Counted from the stretch's first letter, positions 8,090 through 17,486 are shown. The stretch is 64,000 bases of DNA from Photobacterium lipolyticum (GCF_003026475.1 NZ_PYMC01000006.1:124001-188000), one strand, 5' to 3'. Notes: generated from the sequence alone by a model not told the origin. Made by a program: numbers and translations.

Positions 8090-8638
8090 ACGGACTCCTT
8101 TGTCAAAAACTATAATCTCGTCAGGTCGAGACACTCAAAACGGATCTCGAAAAATAGACAAACCTACATCGGTCTCCTACGAGGGGCGTTTTTACTAAAC
8201 ACAACAACTAGCCAGTATAGGATTACCGTCGGTAAGTAAATCATCAGTCTGCATTATGAAAGCATTTGCTGATTTTAGCTAGATTATGATGCTATTTGCT
8301 TGGTTTTAAGCCATTCGTGGATATCGATCGGACGTTTTATATCCAGTTTAGGTCGGCTTGGCTGGATTAATAATCACTGGCGAGACTATCAGTATCGTCA
8401 TAAAGGCGACAAATATCAGAATTGATGTAGATCGTTCATTTTTATCATGACATCACTCGCACAAGCCAACGTCGAATAAGAATCTTCTGGATATTCTTCC
8501 TTATATAACCCCTAAATGTCTAACATATCGGCACAGCTAATGTGCATGATTTATTAATTTGCAATTATTATCTGATGTTGTGTGAAGTTTGAGGCTAGCG
8601 CGAGCATAGTCTCTTTTTTTGTTCTGAGAATAGACATT
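8090..8638. other. Intergenic region without a recognised gene
   Basis: About 550 bp between divergently arranged genes. One frame (about 8281-8424, plus strand) reads through WINNHWRDYQYRHKGDKYQN to a stop and looks mildly protein-like. It lacks an ATG or ribosome-binding site and I cannot match it to any family. No strong hairpins or repeats were seen. Confidence 0.35.
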
Positions 8639-9127
8639 CTATGTGTTCTCGCCTAAATATTTAGTCATGTTATAGCGTTCAAATGCAATATTGTTTCTTA
8701 GTGAGATTTCTGTTTCTACTGATATAAAGCCCATTTTTTTAAACAATCCTTTTGATATTATGCTTGCGGTTACACTGATGAAAGCTTGTTTGTCGGCGAT
8801 GGCGATTGCTTCCAGATGCTTATAAAGCTGTTGTCCGATCCCTTGACGTGAGAACTCAGGTAAAACATAGAGTAATGTTAGGTGATTAGTGGGATGAAGC
8901 TGAGCGAATCCAAGCGGTTTTCCCTGATGGTCTATTGCTAGATAGGTGTGCCCTTGCTTTAGCATGGCCTGAAATTCATCAAAATGCTGTACAGGGAAAT
9001 TAGCCCACATCTCAATCTGTGGTTGGCTGTAATGTTCTCTACCGGAAATTGTAGCTGCTCGGGTGTATATTCGAGCAAGGACCGGTGTATCTTCGACTTC
9101 AAATGGACGGAGAGTAAAAGCTGTCAT
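8639..9127 (-). CDS. GNAT family N-acetyltransferase
   Basis: The 162-residue protein has the GNAT fold. The N-terminus is FTLRPFEVEDTPVLARIY, the central strand LTLLYVLPEFS leads into the acetyl-CoA pyrophosphate loop RQGIGQQLYKHL, and the C-terminal ASIISKGLFKKMGF segment is typical. It resembles the YafP/ElaA-like group of small acetyltransferases, but the acceptor substrate cannot be told from sequence. It is a lone gene. Confidence 0.85.
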   Translation of the reverse strand: MTAFTLRPFEVEDTPVLARIYTRAATISGREHYSQPQIEMWANFPVQHFDEFQAMLKQGHTYLAIDHQGKPLGFAQLHPTNHLTLLYVLPEFSRQGIGQQLYKHLEAIAIADKQAFISVTASIISKGLFKKMGFISVETEISLRNNIAFERYNMTKYLGENT

Positions 9128-9292
9128 AAAGTTACTCGTCGAATGAGTTATTGGCGTTTGTCATGCCAGTCTATGAAGCATGATAAGGGGGGTGATTACT
9201 TTTATAGCACTTAACTTGTTGGTGCGTCAGTAAGACTATTCTATTACAGGCAGGTTGTACCATAATGATGACTATATTCAAACTACCTTAAA

Positions 9293-9835
9293 ATGCAGAA
9301 TTCAGTGAAGAATATTTATCATAAAGCCTGGCTTGGATTTTTGCTCTCGATCATCGTCGGGTGTTCTTCCACTGATTCGATCCAGCCGCCTGATTCAGCT
9401 TCTCAACCCGCTGATAATGCTATTTATCAAGATAAAAAAGACCGTCCGCTCCGTTCTGCAGAAGCTTACGATCCCTCCGGTACATTTGATTATGTTTATG
9501 ATGCTTGGAAAGGCACACCCTATCGGTTAGGGGGGACAAGTAAACGAGGTATTGATTGCTCTGCTTTTGTACAGGTGGGTTATTTCAGTGTGTATGACAA
9601 AATGTTGCCGCGAACAACGAGTGAACTGGTGAAGTTGGGGCAATCAGTTTCGGTTACTAATGCTAAGGAAGGAGATTTGGTTTTTTTCAAAACGGGTTAT
9701 CGCTTACGGCATGTCGGCATTTACCTAGGCAATTCAGAGTTCTTGCACGCATCGACATCGCAAGGTGTCATTATCTCCCGCTTAGATAATCCATACTGGC
9801 GTCGAGCATTCTGGCAGGTACGCAGAATTAACTGA
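9293..9835 (+). CDS. nlpC: NlpC/P60 family lipoprotein (peptidoglycan endopeptidase)
   Basis: This is a predicted outer-membrane lipoprotein: the signal sequence ends in the lipobox IVGC (Cys24), followed by a Ser/Asp-rich linker and an NlpC/P60 domain. The catalytic Cys89 lies in RGIDCSAFVQ and the His140 in LRHVGIYLGN, with a second polar residue at His152. Such enzymes cut peptide bonds in the cell-wall stem peptides. The length (180) is near E. coli NlpC (154) and MepS (188). I favour NlpC from the size and the absence of a long linker, but MepS-like is possible. No clear ribosome-binding site precedes the ATG. Confidence 0.85.
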   Translation: MQNSVKNIYHKAWLGFLLSIIVGCSSTDSIQPPDSASQPADNAIYQDKKDRPLRSAEAYDPSGTFDYVYDAWKGTPYRLGGTSKRGIDCSAFVQVGYFSVYDKMLPRTTSELVKLGQSVSVTNAKEGDLVFFKTGYRLRHVGIYLGNSEFLHASTSQGVIISRLDNPYWRRAFWQVRRIN

Positions 9836-9972
9836 CAAATTTACAGATCTAAAACATAACCACTGGTAAATCTTACCTCCTATCGTTATTTATATCGGCT
9901 AACCTTTTTCAGTTTACCTTAATAAATTCGCAAAAAAGCGCGGCTGCAACCATACTTTTGCTGTAGAAGGAA

Positions 9973-10031
9973 TACCAATCTCACGAGTTGACCGGTTGTG
10001 TATCGATCGGATGAGCAATGGAGTTGGTATA
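9973..10031. repeat. Interspersed palindromic repeat, family B
   Basis: The left end TACCAATCTCAC and right end TGGAGTTGGTATA are imperfect inverted repeats enclosing about 35 bp. A related left end occurs at 56279-56292. It lies directly upstream of the YbaK-type gene, and an in-frame ATG inside it (10018) would wrongly extend that gene. Confidence 0.6.
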
Positions 10032-10050
10032 CATTACTCAGGAGGTAATT

Positions 10051-10569
10051 ATGGCCATGGCAATTACTGTAGGGCAATTTCTGAATAGTCATAATATTGA
10101 TTTTAGCCTTACTCATCATCGTCATACCGATACATCATTCAGCTCAGCGATTTCGGCTCATGTGCCGACGGCGCAAGTGGCTAAATCTGTGCTGTTAAAA
10201 GATCAACAAGGTGACTATTTGATGGCAGTGGTTCCGTCAAACCGTCGAGTGATGATCGATAAGATTAATCGGATGACGGGAAAACAGTATTTTCTTGTCG
10301 CTGAACATGAGCTCGCTCAGGTTTTTCAGGATTGTGAACCAGGCGCAGTCCCTTCAATAGGCCAAGCCTATAAAGTAGGCATGTTGATTGATGACTTGTT
10401 ATTGGAACAAGAGGATATCTATATTGAATCGGGCGATCATGAAAACCTGATTCACTTAGATAGCAAGCAGTTCCATAAAATTATGCAAGATGTTAAACAT
10501 CAAAATATCAGTGGCTATCGCATGTTGTTTTCTCAGCAACATGATGGCAGGCATTGGGAATGGGAATAA
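10051..10569 (+). CDS. YbaK/EbsC-type aminoacyl-tRNA deacylase domain protein
   Basis: The 172-residue protein has the YbaK/ProX fold. It starts with the segment HNIDFSLTHH and carries the conserved VAKSVLLKD lysine region and the AVVPSNRRVMIDKIN strand-helix. Members hydrolyse mischarged tRNAs in trans; which amino acid is removed here cannot be read from sequence. The start at 10051 is set by a near-perfect AGGAGGT at 10040-10046. The upstream in-frame ATG at 10018 falls in a palindromic repeat. A strong hairpin follows the stop. Confidence 0.85.
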   Translation: MAMAITVGQFLNSHNIDFSLTHHRHTDTSFSSAISAHVPTAQVAKSVLLKDQQGDYLMAVVPSNRRVMIDKINRMTGKQYFLVAEHELAQVFQDCEPGAVPSIGQAYKVGMLIDDLLLEQEDIYIESGDHENLIHLDSKQFHKIMQDVKHQNISGYRMLFSQQHDGRHWEWE

Positions 10570-10583
10570 TGTGCTTGAATGCA

Positions 10584-10609
10584 CCCGGCAAGCCTGCTTG
10601 TTTGCCGGG
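10584..10609 (+). terminator. Hairpin after the YbaK-type gene
   Basis: A GC-rich stem CCCGGCAA / TTGCCGGG with a ten-base loop begins 14 bp after the stop. No T tract follows, so termination may be partial or factor-dependent. Confidence 0.6.
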
Positions 10610-10746
10610 CGAGTTAGCCTGTATAGCAAATAGCTGCCTGACAAAAGCCATTGAATTCTCGCTGTACTCTGCATCTTGACGCGGTTTGGGTATATAATAG
10701 TGCCAGTGAAATTCGACACACATTGAATGTAAGAAAGAGATTTATC

Positions 10747-10920
10747 ATGCAAGATGATTTAAACCTGATTAATCAAGACGAAGTAAATAAAGAACCTGAA
10801 TTGCCAATCCCTTCAATGGAAGAGCAAAAGCGTATTGTTGCTGAGTTGAAGCGCCTTGAAGATACCGGCGAACTAACACCTGAAATTCTTGAAGAATTCA
10901 TGACAGGCAAACGCAGTTAG
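10747..10920 (+). CDS. Small acidic protein of unknown function
   Basis: The 57-residue product MQDDLNLINQDEVN... is acidic, helical and charged (EEQKRIVAELKRLEDTGELTPEILEEFMTG) without signal peptide or cysteines. I do not recognise it. The ATG at 10747 follows AAGAAAGAGA, and a TATAAT hexamer lies at 10693-10698; the TTGACG at 10676 is too close to serve as its -35. A strong terminator lies just after it, so it is probably a single-gene transcript. An in-frame ATG at 10651 would extend it through the promoter-like region and is unlikely. Confidence 0.65.
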   Translation: MQDDLNLINQDEVNKEPELPIPSMEEQKRIVAELKRLEDTGELTPEILEEFMTGKRS

Positions 10921-10955
10921 ACCAAAACAGTTAAGCTTAAACAAGCTTTTCATCG

Positions 10956-10982
10956 AAACGGCCTCATTACGAGGCCGTTTTT
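10956..10982 (+). terminator. Intrinsic terminator
   Basis: The stem AAACGGCCTC / GAGGCCGTTT with an ATTAC loop is followed by TT. It lies 35 bp after the small acidic protein and before the convergent yjjG gene. Confidence 0.85.
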
Positions 10983-11048
10983 AACTCTGCTGATTGGTAT
11001 TTCGTTTTGGGCTTTACAACAGGATTAGTGCTTAAGAGGTCAGCAATA

Positions 11049-11729
11049 TCAAGCCTTATCGAGTAAAAGCGTATGTAACTCAGTTAATGATGCCACCTGA
11101 TAGTGGGGCTCTATCCCTTCTGGTGCATCATGACCATGAACATTTAACCAGCAGGTATCTATTCCGGCATTTAGGCCACCAAGGATGTCGGAATGTGGGT
11201 TATCACCAATCATCAGCACTTGATCTTTATCCGGGTAACCCATTTGTTCAAAAGCATATTCGAAAATGCCTAGATCCGGTTTGGCGACTCCGACTTGCTC
11301 CGAAATGATCAGAGAAGAGAAGTGGTCTTGCAATCCGGTTCGCGCCAAACGAACATGTTGTAGTTCGGTAAAACCATTGGTAATGATCCCCAGGTTGGCC
11401 TTTTTTGTAAGGGCGGTGATCAGTTTTTCTGCGCCGGGCAGGAGGGTGCAAATGTCAGCCATTGCCGTTAAAAATGCACTATTAAGCGTTTGAGTTGTAA
11501 CACTCAGTTTCTCAGCCCAGGACTCAAAACGTATGTTTTGCAGTTGTTGAGCGGTGATTTTTCCATCTTGATAATCAATCCATAATGGCTTATTAACCGT
11601 TTGATAGAGGGTAAAATCGTGTTCAGTAAAATTGATATCAAAGCGTGAGAACATCAGTTGCAACCCTTTAAATGCATCGAAATGAAACAGGGTTTCGTCT
11701 GCATCAAACAGTATCCATTGGTATTTCAT
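11049..11729 (-). CDS. yjjG: Pyrimidine 5'-nucleotidase YjjG (HAD superfamily)
   Basis: YjjG removes phosphate from dUMP, dTMP and related or non-canonical nucleotides. The HAD motifs are all present: [10 protein letters not shown] (nucleophile Asp9, general acid Asp11); [15 protein letters not shown], the Lys in [17 protein letters not shown]. The ATG at 11729 gives 226 residues, the normal length (E. coli 225). A longer frame from 11786 would add a non-conserved leader. It faces the upstream small gene across a terminator. Confidence 0.93.
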   Translation of the reverse strand: MKYQWILFDADETLFHFDAFKGLQLMFSRFDINFTEHDFTLYQTVNKPLWIDYQDGKITAQQLQNIRFESWAEKLSVTTQTLNSAFLTAMADICTLLPGAEKLITALTKKANLGIITNGFTELQHVRLARTGLQDHFSSLIISEQVGVAKPDLGIFEYAFEQMGYPDKDQVLMIGDNPHSDILGGLNAGIDTCWLNVHGHDAPEGIEPHYQVASLTELHTLLLDKA

Positions 11730-11949
11730 TATTCCATTTCTCCAATCATTCGCGGTACTTTGACAGGGTGCTTTATGAAATGACATTCTAATCTAATTCC
11801 CTAGCAATACATCAATGAAAATTGTTGTAAAAATCATCCTCTTGATTGGTTGGCATGCTAAGGTGTCGATTTGTGAGTGCTTTTAATGGTCGTTGCGATT
11901 GTGATTTCCGGTTTGGCGGCTGTTATTTACCATTTTATTAATTAGTTCT

Positions 11950-12083
11950 GTTTTTGCCCTGGCGATTACGGGTCTAAATTTTTAAGTGTTGGAATGGATG
12001 ACTTCGTATCAAAACCGGTTTGTCAGAAAACCCTGGCACAGATGCTGGATAAGTATCTGACGGCATCGCAATCTATCAAGTAA
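11950..12083 (+). pseudogene. Relic of a response-regulator receiver domain
   Basis: One frame reads VFALAITGLNF and stops; after a frame change the next reads SVGMDDFVSKPVCQKTLAQM and continues LDKYLTASQSIK to a stop at 12081-12083. This is the end of a receiver domain as found at the tail of hybrid sensor kinases: the ALTG strand, then GMDDFVSKPV with the conserved Lys-Pro. The phosphorylated Asp and everything upstream are gone. The reading frame is broken near 11981. I infer a decayed hybrid kinase or response regulator. Confidence 0.75.
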
Positions 12084-12185
12084 GATTAGGGAAAGATTGG
12101 AACATGTGTATTGACTTTATAGTCAATAAATAACGGGCAAGCTTGTGTCTTTAACAGGGCGATGCTTTTCCTAATCGTTCTTCGG

Positions 12186-13667
12186 CTATTGGTGGTTTTC
12201 ATAGAGCTTTTCTAGTGCGACAGATAGGCCATTCTCAGCCACAATGCGAATGTGGCTTTTATTGAGGTTTCTGGCATTCGTGACGCCACATGAGTGGGCA
12301 ATTAATCCCAACCCGTAAAGTATGTGTTTGTTATAGTTAGCCACTCGCTGAGTTTTGTCTTTTACGTTCAAGCCCTGTTGTAACCGTTTGTTGTGGGTGG
12401 TGATCCCTGTTGGGCAGGTGTCTTTATTACATTGCAGCGTCTGGATACAGCCTAATGCAAACATATGTCCACGAGCTGAAACGATAAAGTCTGCGCCTAA
12501 TGCAATAGCCCAGGCAACTTTTGACGGCGTGATAAGTTTGCCCGAAGCGATGACCTTAATTCGGTCTTTAAGTCGATGGCGCTCTAATCGCTCTATTACT
12601 AAAGGCAAACTTTCTTTCAATGGCAAGCCAACATAGTCCATCAAAGGCTGAGGAGCGGCACCTGAACCGCCATCTGCGCTATCAATCGTAATAAAGTCAG
12701 GCGCACTTTGCTCACCACGACGCTTGATTTCGGTCAGTAAATCGTCAAACCAGCTGAGTGATCCAATGACGGCTTTAAATCCTACTGGCTTACCAGTGAG
12801 ATCTCTTATTTGCGCAATCATATTGAGTAGATCACCTACACTACGTATCTCTTTGTGGCCATTAGGGCTGATTGAGTCATGACCTTGGGGAATACCTCGA
12901 ATTTGCGCTATTTCGGCGGTGACTTTTCGTCCCGGAAGTATCCCGCCTTTGCCGGGTTTTGCGCCCTGACTCATTTTTATTTCAAACATTTTGACTTCAG
13001 GATGAGCCGCGATTTGTTGGAGTTTCTCTGTGCTTAAATTCCCTTCTTCATCACGAACACCGTACTTGGCAGTACCAATTTGAAATACAATATCGGCCTT
13101 ACCTTCGAGATGGTAGGGACTCAGCCCGCCCTCACCGGTATTTAACCAGCAGCCTGCTAGCTTAGCACCGTGTGATAAGGCCTGAATGGCTGGTTTAGAA
13201 ATAGCGCCGTAACTCATGCCAGAAATATTAAAGATGGAGCTGGTGGTGAAAGGGTAGCGGCAACCTTCACCTATCGTAACGGGGCCGGGTGCGACAGCAT
13301 CTTCTGCAAGAGTCGGAAAGGCACAATTCATGAACATGATCGTTCCGGTTGGATCCAAACAGCGTGTTGAGCCAAAAGCGATGGTGCGATCGACATTTTT
13401 TGCGGCCTTGTAGACCCAACTGCGCTCGGCACGATTAAAAGGCATCTCTTCACGATCCAGGGCAAAAAAGTACTGACGAAAAAACTCGCCTTGCTTTTCA
13501 AAAAAGTAGCGAAAACGTCCGATAACAGGGTAATTGTGACGAATGGCTTGCTTGTGTTGGCTGATATCGACGATATAAAGATAGATAATCACGAGCACAC
13601 CAGTGCCTACTACAAGAATGAACAGGTTTGATAAAAAATGAACGCTTAACATTATGAAATCACTCAT
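12186..13667 (-). CDS. FMN-binding glutamate synthase family protein
   Basis: The 493-residue protein has one N-terminal membrane helix (about residues 10-30), then the FMN-binding synthase barrel of glutamate synthase. The barrel shows SIFNISGMSYGAIS, MSQGAKPGKGG, DFITIDSADGGSGAAPQP and a CIQTLQCNKDTCPTG cysteine cluster of the 3Fe-4S type. It lacks the glutamine amidotransferase domain and the GXGXG domain of GltB, so it is not a full glutamate synthase. Stand-alone membrane-anchored members are widespread but their reaction is unsettled. GGAGAG lies six bases before the ATG. No partner genes are adjacent. Confidence 0.88.
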   Translation of the reverse strand: MSDFIMLSVHFLSNLFILVVGTGVLVIIYLYIVDISQHKQAIRHNYPVIGRFRYFFEKQGEFFRQYFFALDREEMPFNRAERSWVYKAAKNVDRTIAFGSTRCLDPTGTIMFMNCAFPTLAEDAVAPGPVTIGEGCRYPFTTSSIFNISGMSYGAISKPAIQALSHGAKLAGCWLNTGEGGLSPYHLEGKADIVFQIGTAKYGVRDEEGNLSTEKLQQIAAHPEVKMFEIKMSQGAKPGKGGILPGRKVTAEIAQIRGIPQGHDSISPNGHKEIRSVGDLLNMIAQIRDLTGKPVGFKAVIGSLSWFDDLLTEIKRRGEQSAPDFITIDSADGGSGAAPQPLMDYVGLPLKESLPLVIERLERHRLKDRIKVIASGKLITPSKVAWAIALGADFIVSARGHMFALGCIQTLQCNKDTCPTGITTHNKRLQQGLNVKDKTQRVANYNKHILYGLGLIAHSCGVTNARNLNKSHIRIVAENGLSVALEKLYENHQ

Positions 13668-13740
13668 AACCTACTCTCCATCAGTCGATACCGTAATAGT
13701 AGATTAGAAAAGTAGAAGGTGAGTAAATTTCAAATGAAAA

Positions 13741-13759
13741 AGGGCACAGGCAGTGCCCT
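13741..13759 (-). terminator. Intrinsic terminator of cheV
   Basis: The stem AGGGCAC / GTGCCCT with a five-base loop is followed on the minus strand by TTTTTCATT. It lies 45 bp past the cheV stop and should end its transcript. Confidence 0.75.
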
Positions 13760-13804
13760 CTGGTTGAGCTGGCTGATCTTAGGAGAAGTTGTTAGATATG
13801 GATG

Positions 13805-14704
13805 TTAAACCGTTGTTGCGTGTTGCTCTGCGCCTCGCAGCATGGCATGGATTAACTCATTCGCTTCGAATTTGGTCAATGCTTCATGAGCACCAACCTG
13901 ATGTGCCTGCGATACACTGATTTCACTTGAGAGAGAGGTATGCAGAATAATGTAAATAGTGTTCAGCTTATCGTTATTCTGAACCTCAAAAGCCAATTCA
14001 TAGCCATCTAAGCCCGGCATTTCGATGTCACTGACAAGAATATTAAATGGTTCACCAGCTTCTGCGGCTCGTTTCATCATATTCAGAGCATCTAGACCGT
14101 TAGTGGCAATGAAATAAGGAATGCTGATGCTATCTAAAGCTTGTGATAGCTGACGTCTGGCAACAGCAGAATCATCAACAAGCAGAATTTTCAACGGTCG
14201 TAGCATTTCCCGCTCAATATCTGTTAATACCGGATGCAAGCTATCTGGATCTGCAGGGAAGATTTTTGACATCAGCAGTTCAACATCAAGTAACTGAACT
14301 AGCTTGTCCTCGACTTTGGTGACACCAGTGACAAAGACGTTATTGCCGAGAGAGGCTGGCGGCGCATCGATATCGTGCCAGTTACATTCGGTTATTTTAT
14401 TGATCCCACGAACCAGAAAACCAACCAGCTTACGTTGACAGTCAGTGATGATGATATAGCACTTTTTAATTTCATTTTTGCTGAGTGGTGGATAACCAAC
14501 GGCTTTAGCCATATCGATCACAGGCAGAGTGACTCCCCTCAGGCTGGCAGCTCCTAATACCGTAGGATGAGAATGAGGTATTGATGTGAGTTTTGTATAG
14601 GGAACGATCTCTTTAACCTTGAGGGTACCAATAGCAAAAGACTGGTTTTGAGTGAGTTGAAAAAGCAACATGCCCTGAGACTGATTGGTTGCGCTTTTAA
14701 TCAT
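13805..14704 (-). CDS. cheV: Chemotaxis coupling protein CheV
   Basis: CheV links chemoreceptors to the kinase CheA and can itself be phosphorylated. Residues about 10-150 form a CheW-like domain (LFQLTQNQSFAIGTLKVKEIV, with the LRGVTLPVIDMA core). Residues about 172-295 form a receiver with the acid pair Asp177/178, phosphoacceptor Asp226 in SDIEMPGLDG, and the conserved switch Ser/Thr (LHTSLSS) and Lys (LTKFEA). The length of 299 is normal. It is monocistronic here. Which receptors it serves is not visible. Confidence 0.95.
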   Translation of the reverse strand: MIKSATNQSQGMLLFQLTQNQSFAIGTLKVKEIVPYTKLTSIPHSHPTVLGAASLRGVTLPVIDMAKAVGYPPLSKNEIKKCYIIITDCQRKLVGFLVRGINKITECNWHDIDAPPASLGNNVFVTGVTKVEDKLVQLLDVELLMSKIFPADPDSLHPVLTDIEREMLRPLKILLVDDSAVARRQLSQALDSISIPYFIATNGLDALNMMKRAAEAGEPFNILVSDIEMPGLDGYELAFEVQNNDKLNTIYIILHTSLSSEISVSQAHQVGAHEALTKFEANELIHAMLRGAEQHATTV

Positions 14705-15226
14705 TTTTCGATCCCTTAATCACAAGCTAGCAGCATACTTGATGCGTGGAATATAACACTTTGAAGCATAGTAACCTTTTAAATCCGGTATAGGAATTAT
14801 GGTTATCAATTTTCTGGTTATTTATCATTTGCAGGGTTTCTTTCGGAGGTTGTTTTTTTTTGTGAAATATCCTTGTGGGGCATCCGTATTGGCATGGTAT
14901 GCAGCAACAGTAAATGGGATGAAGGCGGAAAAATCATGGAATATTGTGGAAACATTTCATTATTCATTCAGCGTATATCAAATATTCTGAACTTTTCTTC
15001 GCGAAGAAAAAAAACATCGTTAACACTAGTGAAGCATTAGCAAGTCAATTGATATTTGTTTAACTGACTGTGATTAAAGGCTGTTCTGTATTAAGAGAAA
15101 TTATAAAAGTGAATGTACTTCAGAGCTTACAAATATTGAGCCTGAGCTAATGTGAATTGCAGATCCTTACTGTAAGTAAAGGTAGGCACTCGATGTTTTT
15201 TATTAACCAATACGTGGAGAACAAAA
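14705..15226. other. Long leader region upstream of the chitinase
   Basis: No supported gene lies here. A 63-codon frame at 14799-14990 has no ribosome-binding site or protein-like composition. A perfect palindrome, TTTTCTTCG / CGAAGAAAA, lies at 14993-15010 and runs into an A tract. It could be an operator or, on the minus strand, a terminator. The distance of over 200 bp from it to the chitinase ATG leaves room for a regulated promoter, but no consensus promoter could be fixed. Confidence 0.45.
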
Positions 15227-17428
15227 ATGCAAAAAGGATTGAACCTGAGCAAACTGGCCGGGGTGGTTACCGCAATATTAATGGCAGGCGTCGCTTCCAC
15301 AGCTCAAGCCGCACCCGCCCATAATAAAAATGTGATTGGCTACCTTACTCAGTGGGAAGCATGGAAAGGCGCTAACGAAGGTTTCAGCGTTAAGGGAGAA
15401 GCGACGCACCTGAATGTAAACATGGATCTTTATTCCATACTTAACTTTTCTTTCTTTGGTGTTGCCAAAGATGGCTCATTACACAGTGGTGATTTGCGTA
15501 ATAAGAGCATCTATCAACCGAACGCGGTGCAAGAGCCGGGTCCGTTATTGCATCCTGATGTTTACTCAAGCTGGGATTTTCATATTTTGTGGGGGGAGCT
15601 GGAATACCTTAGCCAGTATCCTGTTAATGAACCCTGGGATGCTGAAAACTTTCGTAAAGTGCAGGAGCAGGGCTTCGTAAAAAATGGCAGTGGTTGGTTG
15701 CATCAGCCGACAGGTATTACCGGTCAGTATCCGATCCCTTTGAAAAAAGTCGGCGGCGCTCCGGGGTTGATTGATTTGGCACACCAAAAAGGGGTAAAAG
15801 TGATGGCGTCTCTGGGGGGCTGGAGTATGTCTAAGCACTTCCCAGAAATGGCGGCCGATCCGGTTAAAAAGGCCCGTTTCTTAGCAGATCTCGATAAATT
15901 GATGGCTTTGGGGTTTGATGGTATCGATATCGACTGGGAATACCCCGGCTTCGGCGGTATGAACTTTACGGGCAACCCCGAAGACTATGCGAATTTCGAG
16001 CAGTTGATGGAAGATATTCGGAAAAAAATTGGTCCGAATAAGCTTCTGACTGCAGCGTTTTCTGCCTCGACAGCAAAATTAGAAGGCTATAATTGGCCAC
16101 GCCTTGCTGCCTCGATGGATTTCTTCAACATGATGACTTACGACCTTAACGGTGGCTGGTCTAATGTTGCCGGTCATAATGCGCCGCTGTATCCTTACCC
16201 GGAAGAAGAGTTTAACAATCTCAACCTTGATACATTGCGTAACTGGATGGCGGTTAAAGGGATCCCGTCGAATAAAATTAACTTTGGTGCTGCGTTCTAT
16301 GGTCGAGGTGTTCAAACAACAGAAGCGACTGCATATCTTGGTGCCCCAACGGACAAACGTACGGTGAATTTTTCGGTTGATGGTCCAACGTTGTCATCTG
16401 CTGATCTAGATAACTGGAAAGCGTTTGATGGGCAGCCAAACTACAATTACATAATGCAACAAAGTGGCTGGGCACATCAGTGGGATGCGTCAGCCGAAGT
16501 ACCATATGCAGTGAAAGGTAAGTACCTCCTGAGCTATGATGATGTGCCGTCAATCGAGAAAAAGGCGCAGTACATCGTTGACAATAATCTGGGCGGCGTA
16601 ATTGTCTGGCAGGTGCATGGCGATATTAAGTGCGAAGGCACCTTTATTAACCGTGGTCCCATGTTAAAAGAATGTACCAAATTGAGCTCTCCACTTGCAG
16701 AAGCCATTGATCGTGTGTTCAGCGGCGGTACAGTACCGAACAATGCACCAGTGTTAACTGTGCCTGGTACTCAAGCGGCGAACTCCGGTCAGGTGATCAG
16801 CTTTATTGTCTCGGGCACAGACGCAGATGCCGATCCACTTTCATTCACAGCAGTCAACGCAACGGTTGTCAATAACGGTGATGGCAGTGCGACAGTGACG
16901 TATCAGGCGCCCAATACGGCAACTGATCAGCAAGATGTGGTGAAAGTAACCGTTACCGATGGTCGTAAGAATGTCACTAAAAATATTGTTGTACACGTTA
17001 AAGGTTCAGGTGTTGAAAATAATGCGCCAGTACTGACTGTACCAGCAACAGTGACTGTTGATAGTGGTAAAAATGCAGTGATTTCAGTATCTGCGCAAGA
17101 TGCAGATAGAGATTCACTCACCTATAAAACATCAGTAGGGACTGTGGCTGTTACCGCAACAGGGGCTGATATTGTCTTTACGGCGCCAGTTATTCAAACA
17201 GAGACAACAGTTGATGTGGTTGTTACTGTGACTGATGGTCAGGCAACGGACTCTGCGACAGTTACTGTGAAGGTTAAAGGCGCAGTTACTGGTACGTGGG
17301 ATGCAAATGTTGTCTATAACACAGGTGACCGTGTTGTAGTTAATGGCGTGACCTATGAAGCTAAGTATTGGACAAAGGGCGATAACCCAGAGCAAAGCGG
17401 CCCATGGGGACCTTGGAAAAAAGTTTAA
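15227..17428 (+). CDS. Secreted multidomain chitinase (GH18)
   Basis: The enzyme cuts chitin outside the cell. A signal peptide (about 1-28, ending AQA-A) is followed by a GH18 catalytic domain (about 33-500) with the DGIDIDWE motif, giving Asp234, Asp236 and the proton donor Glu238. The SLGGWSMS substrate strand is present. Two similar 90-residue repeats follow (about 505-595 and 597-688), each opening NNAPVLTVP; these are Ig/cadherin-like spacers. The last 44 residues (690-733) form a CBM5/12 chitin-binding module with WDANVVYNTGDRVV and the end GPWGPWKKV. The ATG has AGAACAAAA rather than a strong ribosome-binding site. A strong terminator follows. This is a typical marine Vibrionaceae chitinase. 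Confidence 0.95.
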   Translation: MQKGLNLSKLAGVVTAILMAGVASTAQAAPAHNKNVIGYLTQWEAWKGANEGFSVKGEATHLNVNMDLYSILNFSFFGVAKDGSLHSGDLRNKSIYQPNAVQEPGPLLHPDVYSSWDFHILWGELEYLSQYPVNEPWDAENFRKVQEQGFVKNGSGWLHQPTGITGQYPIPLKKVGGAPGLIDLAHQKGVKVMASLGGWSMSKHFPEMAADPVKKARFLADLDKLMALGFDGIDIDWEYPGFGGMNFTGNPEDYANFEQLMEDIRKKIGPNKLLTAAFSASTAKLEGYNWPRLAASMDFFNMMTYDLNGGWSNVAGHNAPLYPYPEEEFNNLNLDTLRNWMAVKGIPSNKINFGAAFYGRGVQTTEATAYLGAPTDKRTVNFSVDGPTLSSADLDNWKAFDGQPNYNYIMQQSGWAHQWDASAEVPYAVKGKYLLSYDDVPSIEKKAQYIVDNNLGGVIVWQVHGDIKCEGTFINRGPMLKECTKLSSPLAEAIDRVFSGGTVPNNAPVLTVPGTQAANSGQVISFIVSGTDADADPLSFTAVNATVVNNGDGSATVTYQAPNTATDQQDVVKVTVTDGRKNVTKNIVVHVKGSGVENNAPVLTVPATVTVDSGKNAVISVSAQDADRDSLTYKTSVGTVAVTATGADIVFTAPVIQTETTVDVVVTVTDGQATDSATVTVKVKGAVTGTWDANVVYNTGDRVVVNGVTYEAKYWTKGDNPEQSGPWGPWKKV

Positions 17429-17455
17429 TTGATTAAACTTTTTCCTTTAATCAAT

Positions 17456-17486
17456 AGCCGCCTTCTCAGAAGGCGGCTTTATTATT
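17456..17486 (+). terminator. Intrinsic terminator of the chitinase gene
   Basis: The stem AGCCGCCTTC / GAAGGCGGCT with a TCA loop is followed by TTATTATTT, 28 bp after the stop. Confidence 0.9.

Noticed and set aside
8281..8424. Protein-like plus-strand frame ending RHKGDKYQN
   Set aside because: No start codon or ribosome-binding site, and no match to a known family; kept only as a note in the gap entry.
10676..10698. Full sigma-70 promoter TTGACG/TATAAT before the small acidic protein
   Set aside because: The spacer is only 11 bp, too short for the two hexamers to work together; only the TATAAT is kept as a possible -10.
14799..14990. 63-codon frame upstream of the chitinase
   Set aside because: No ribosome-binding site, biased composition from A/T-rich DNA and no family resemblance.
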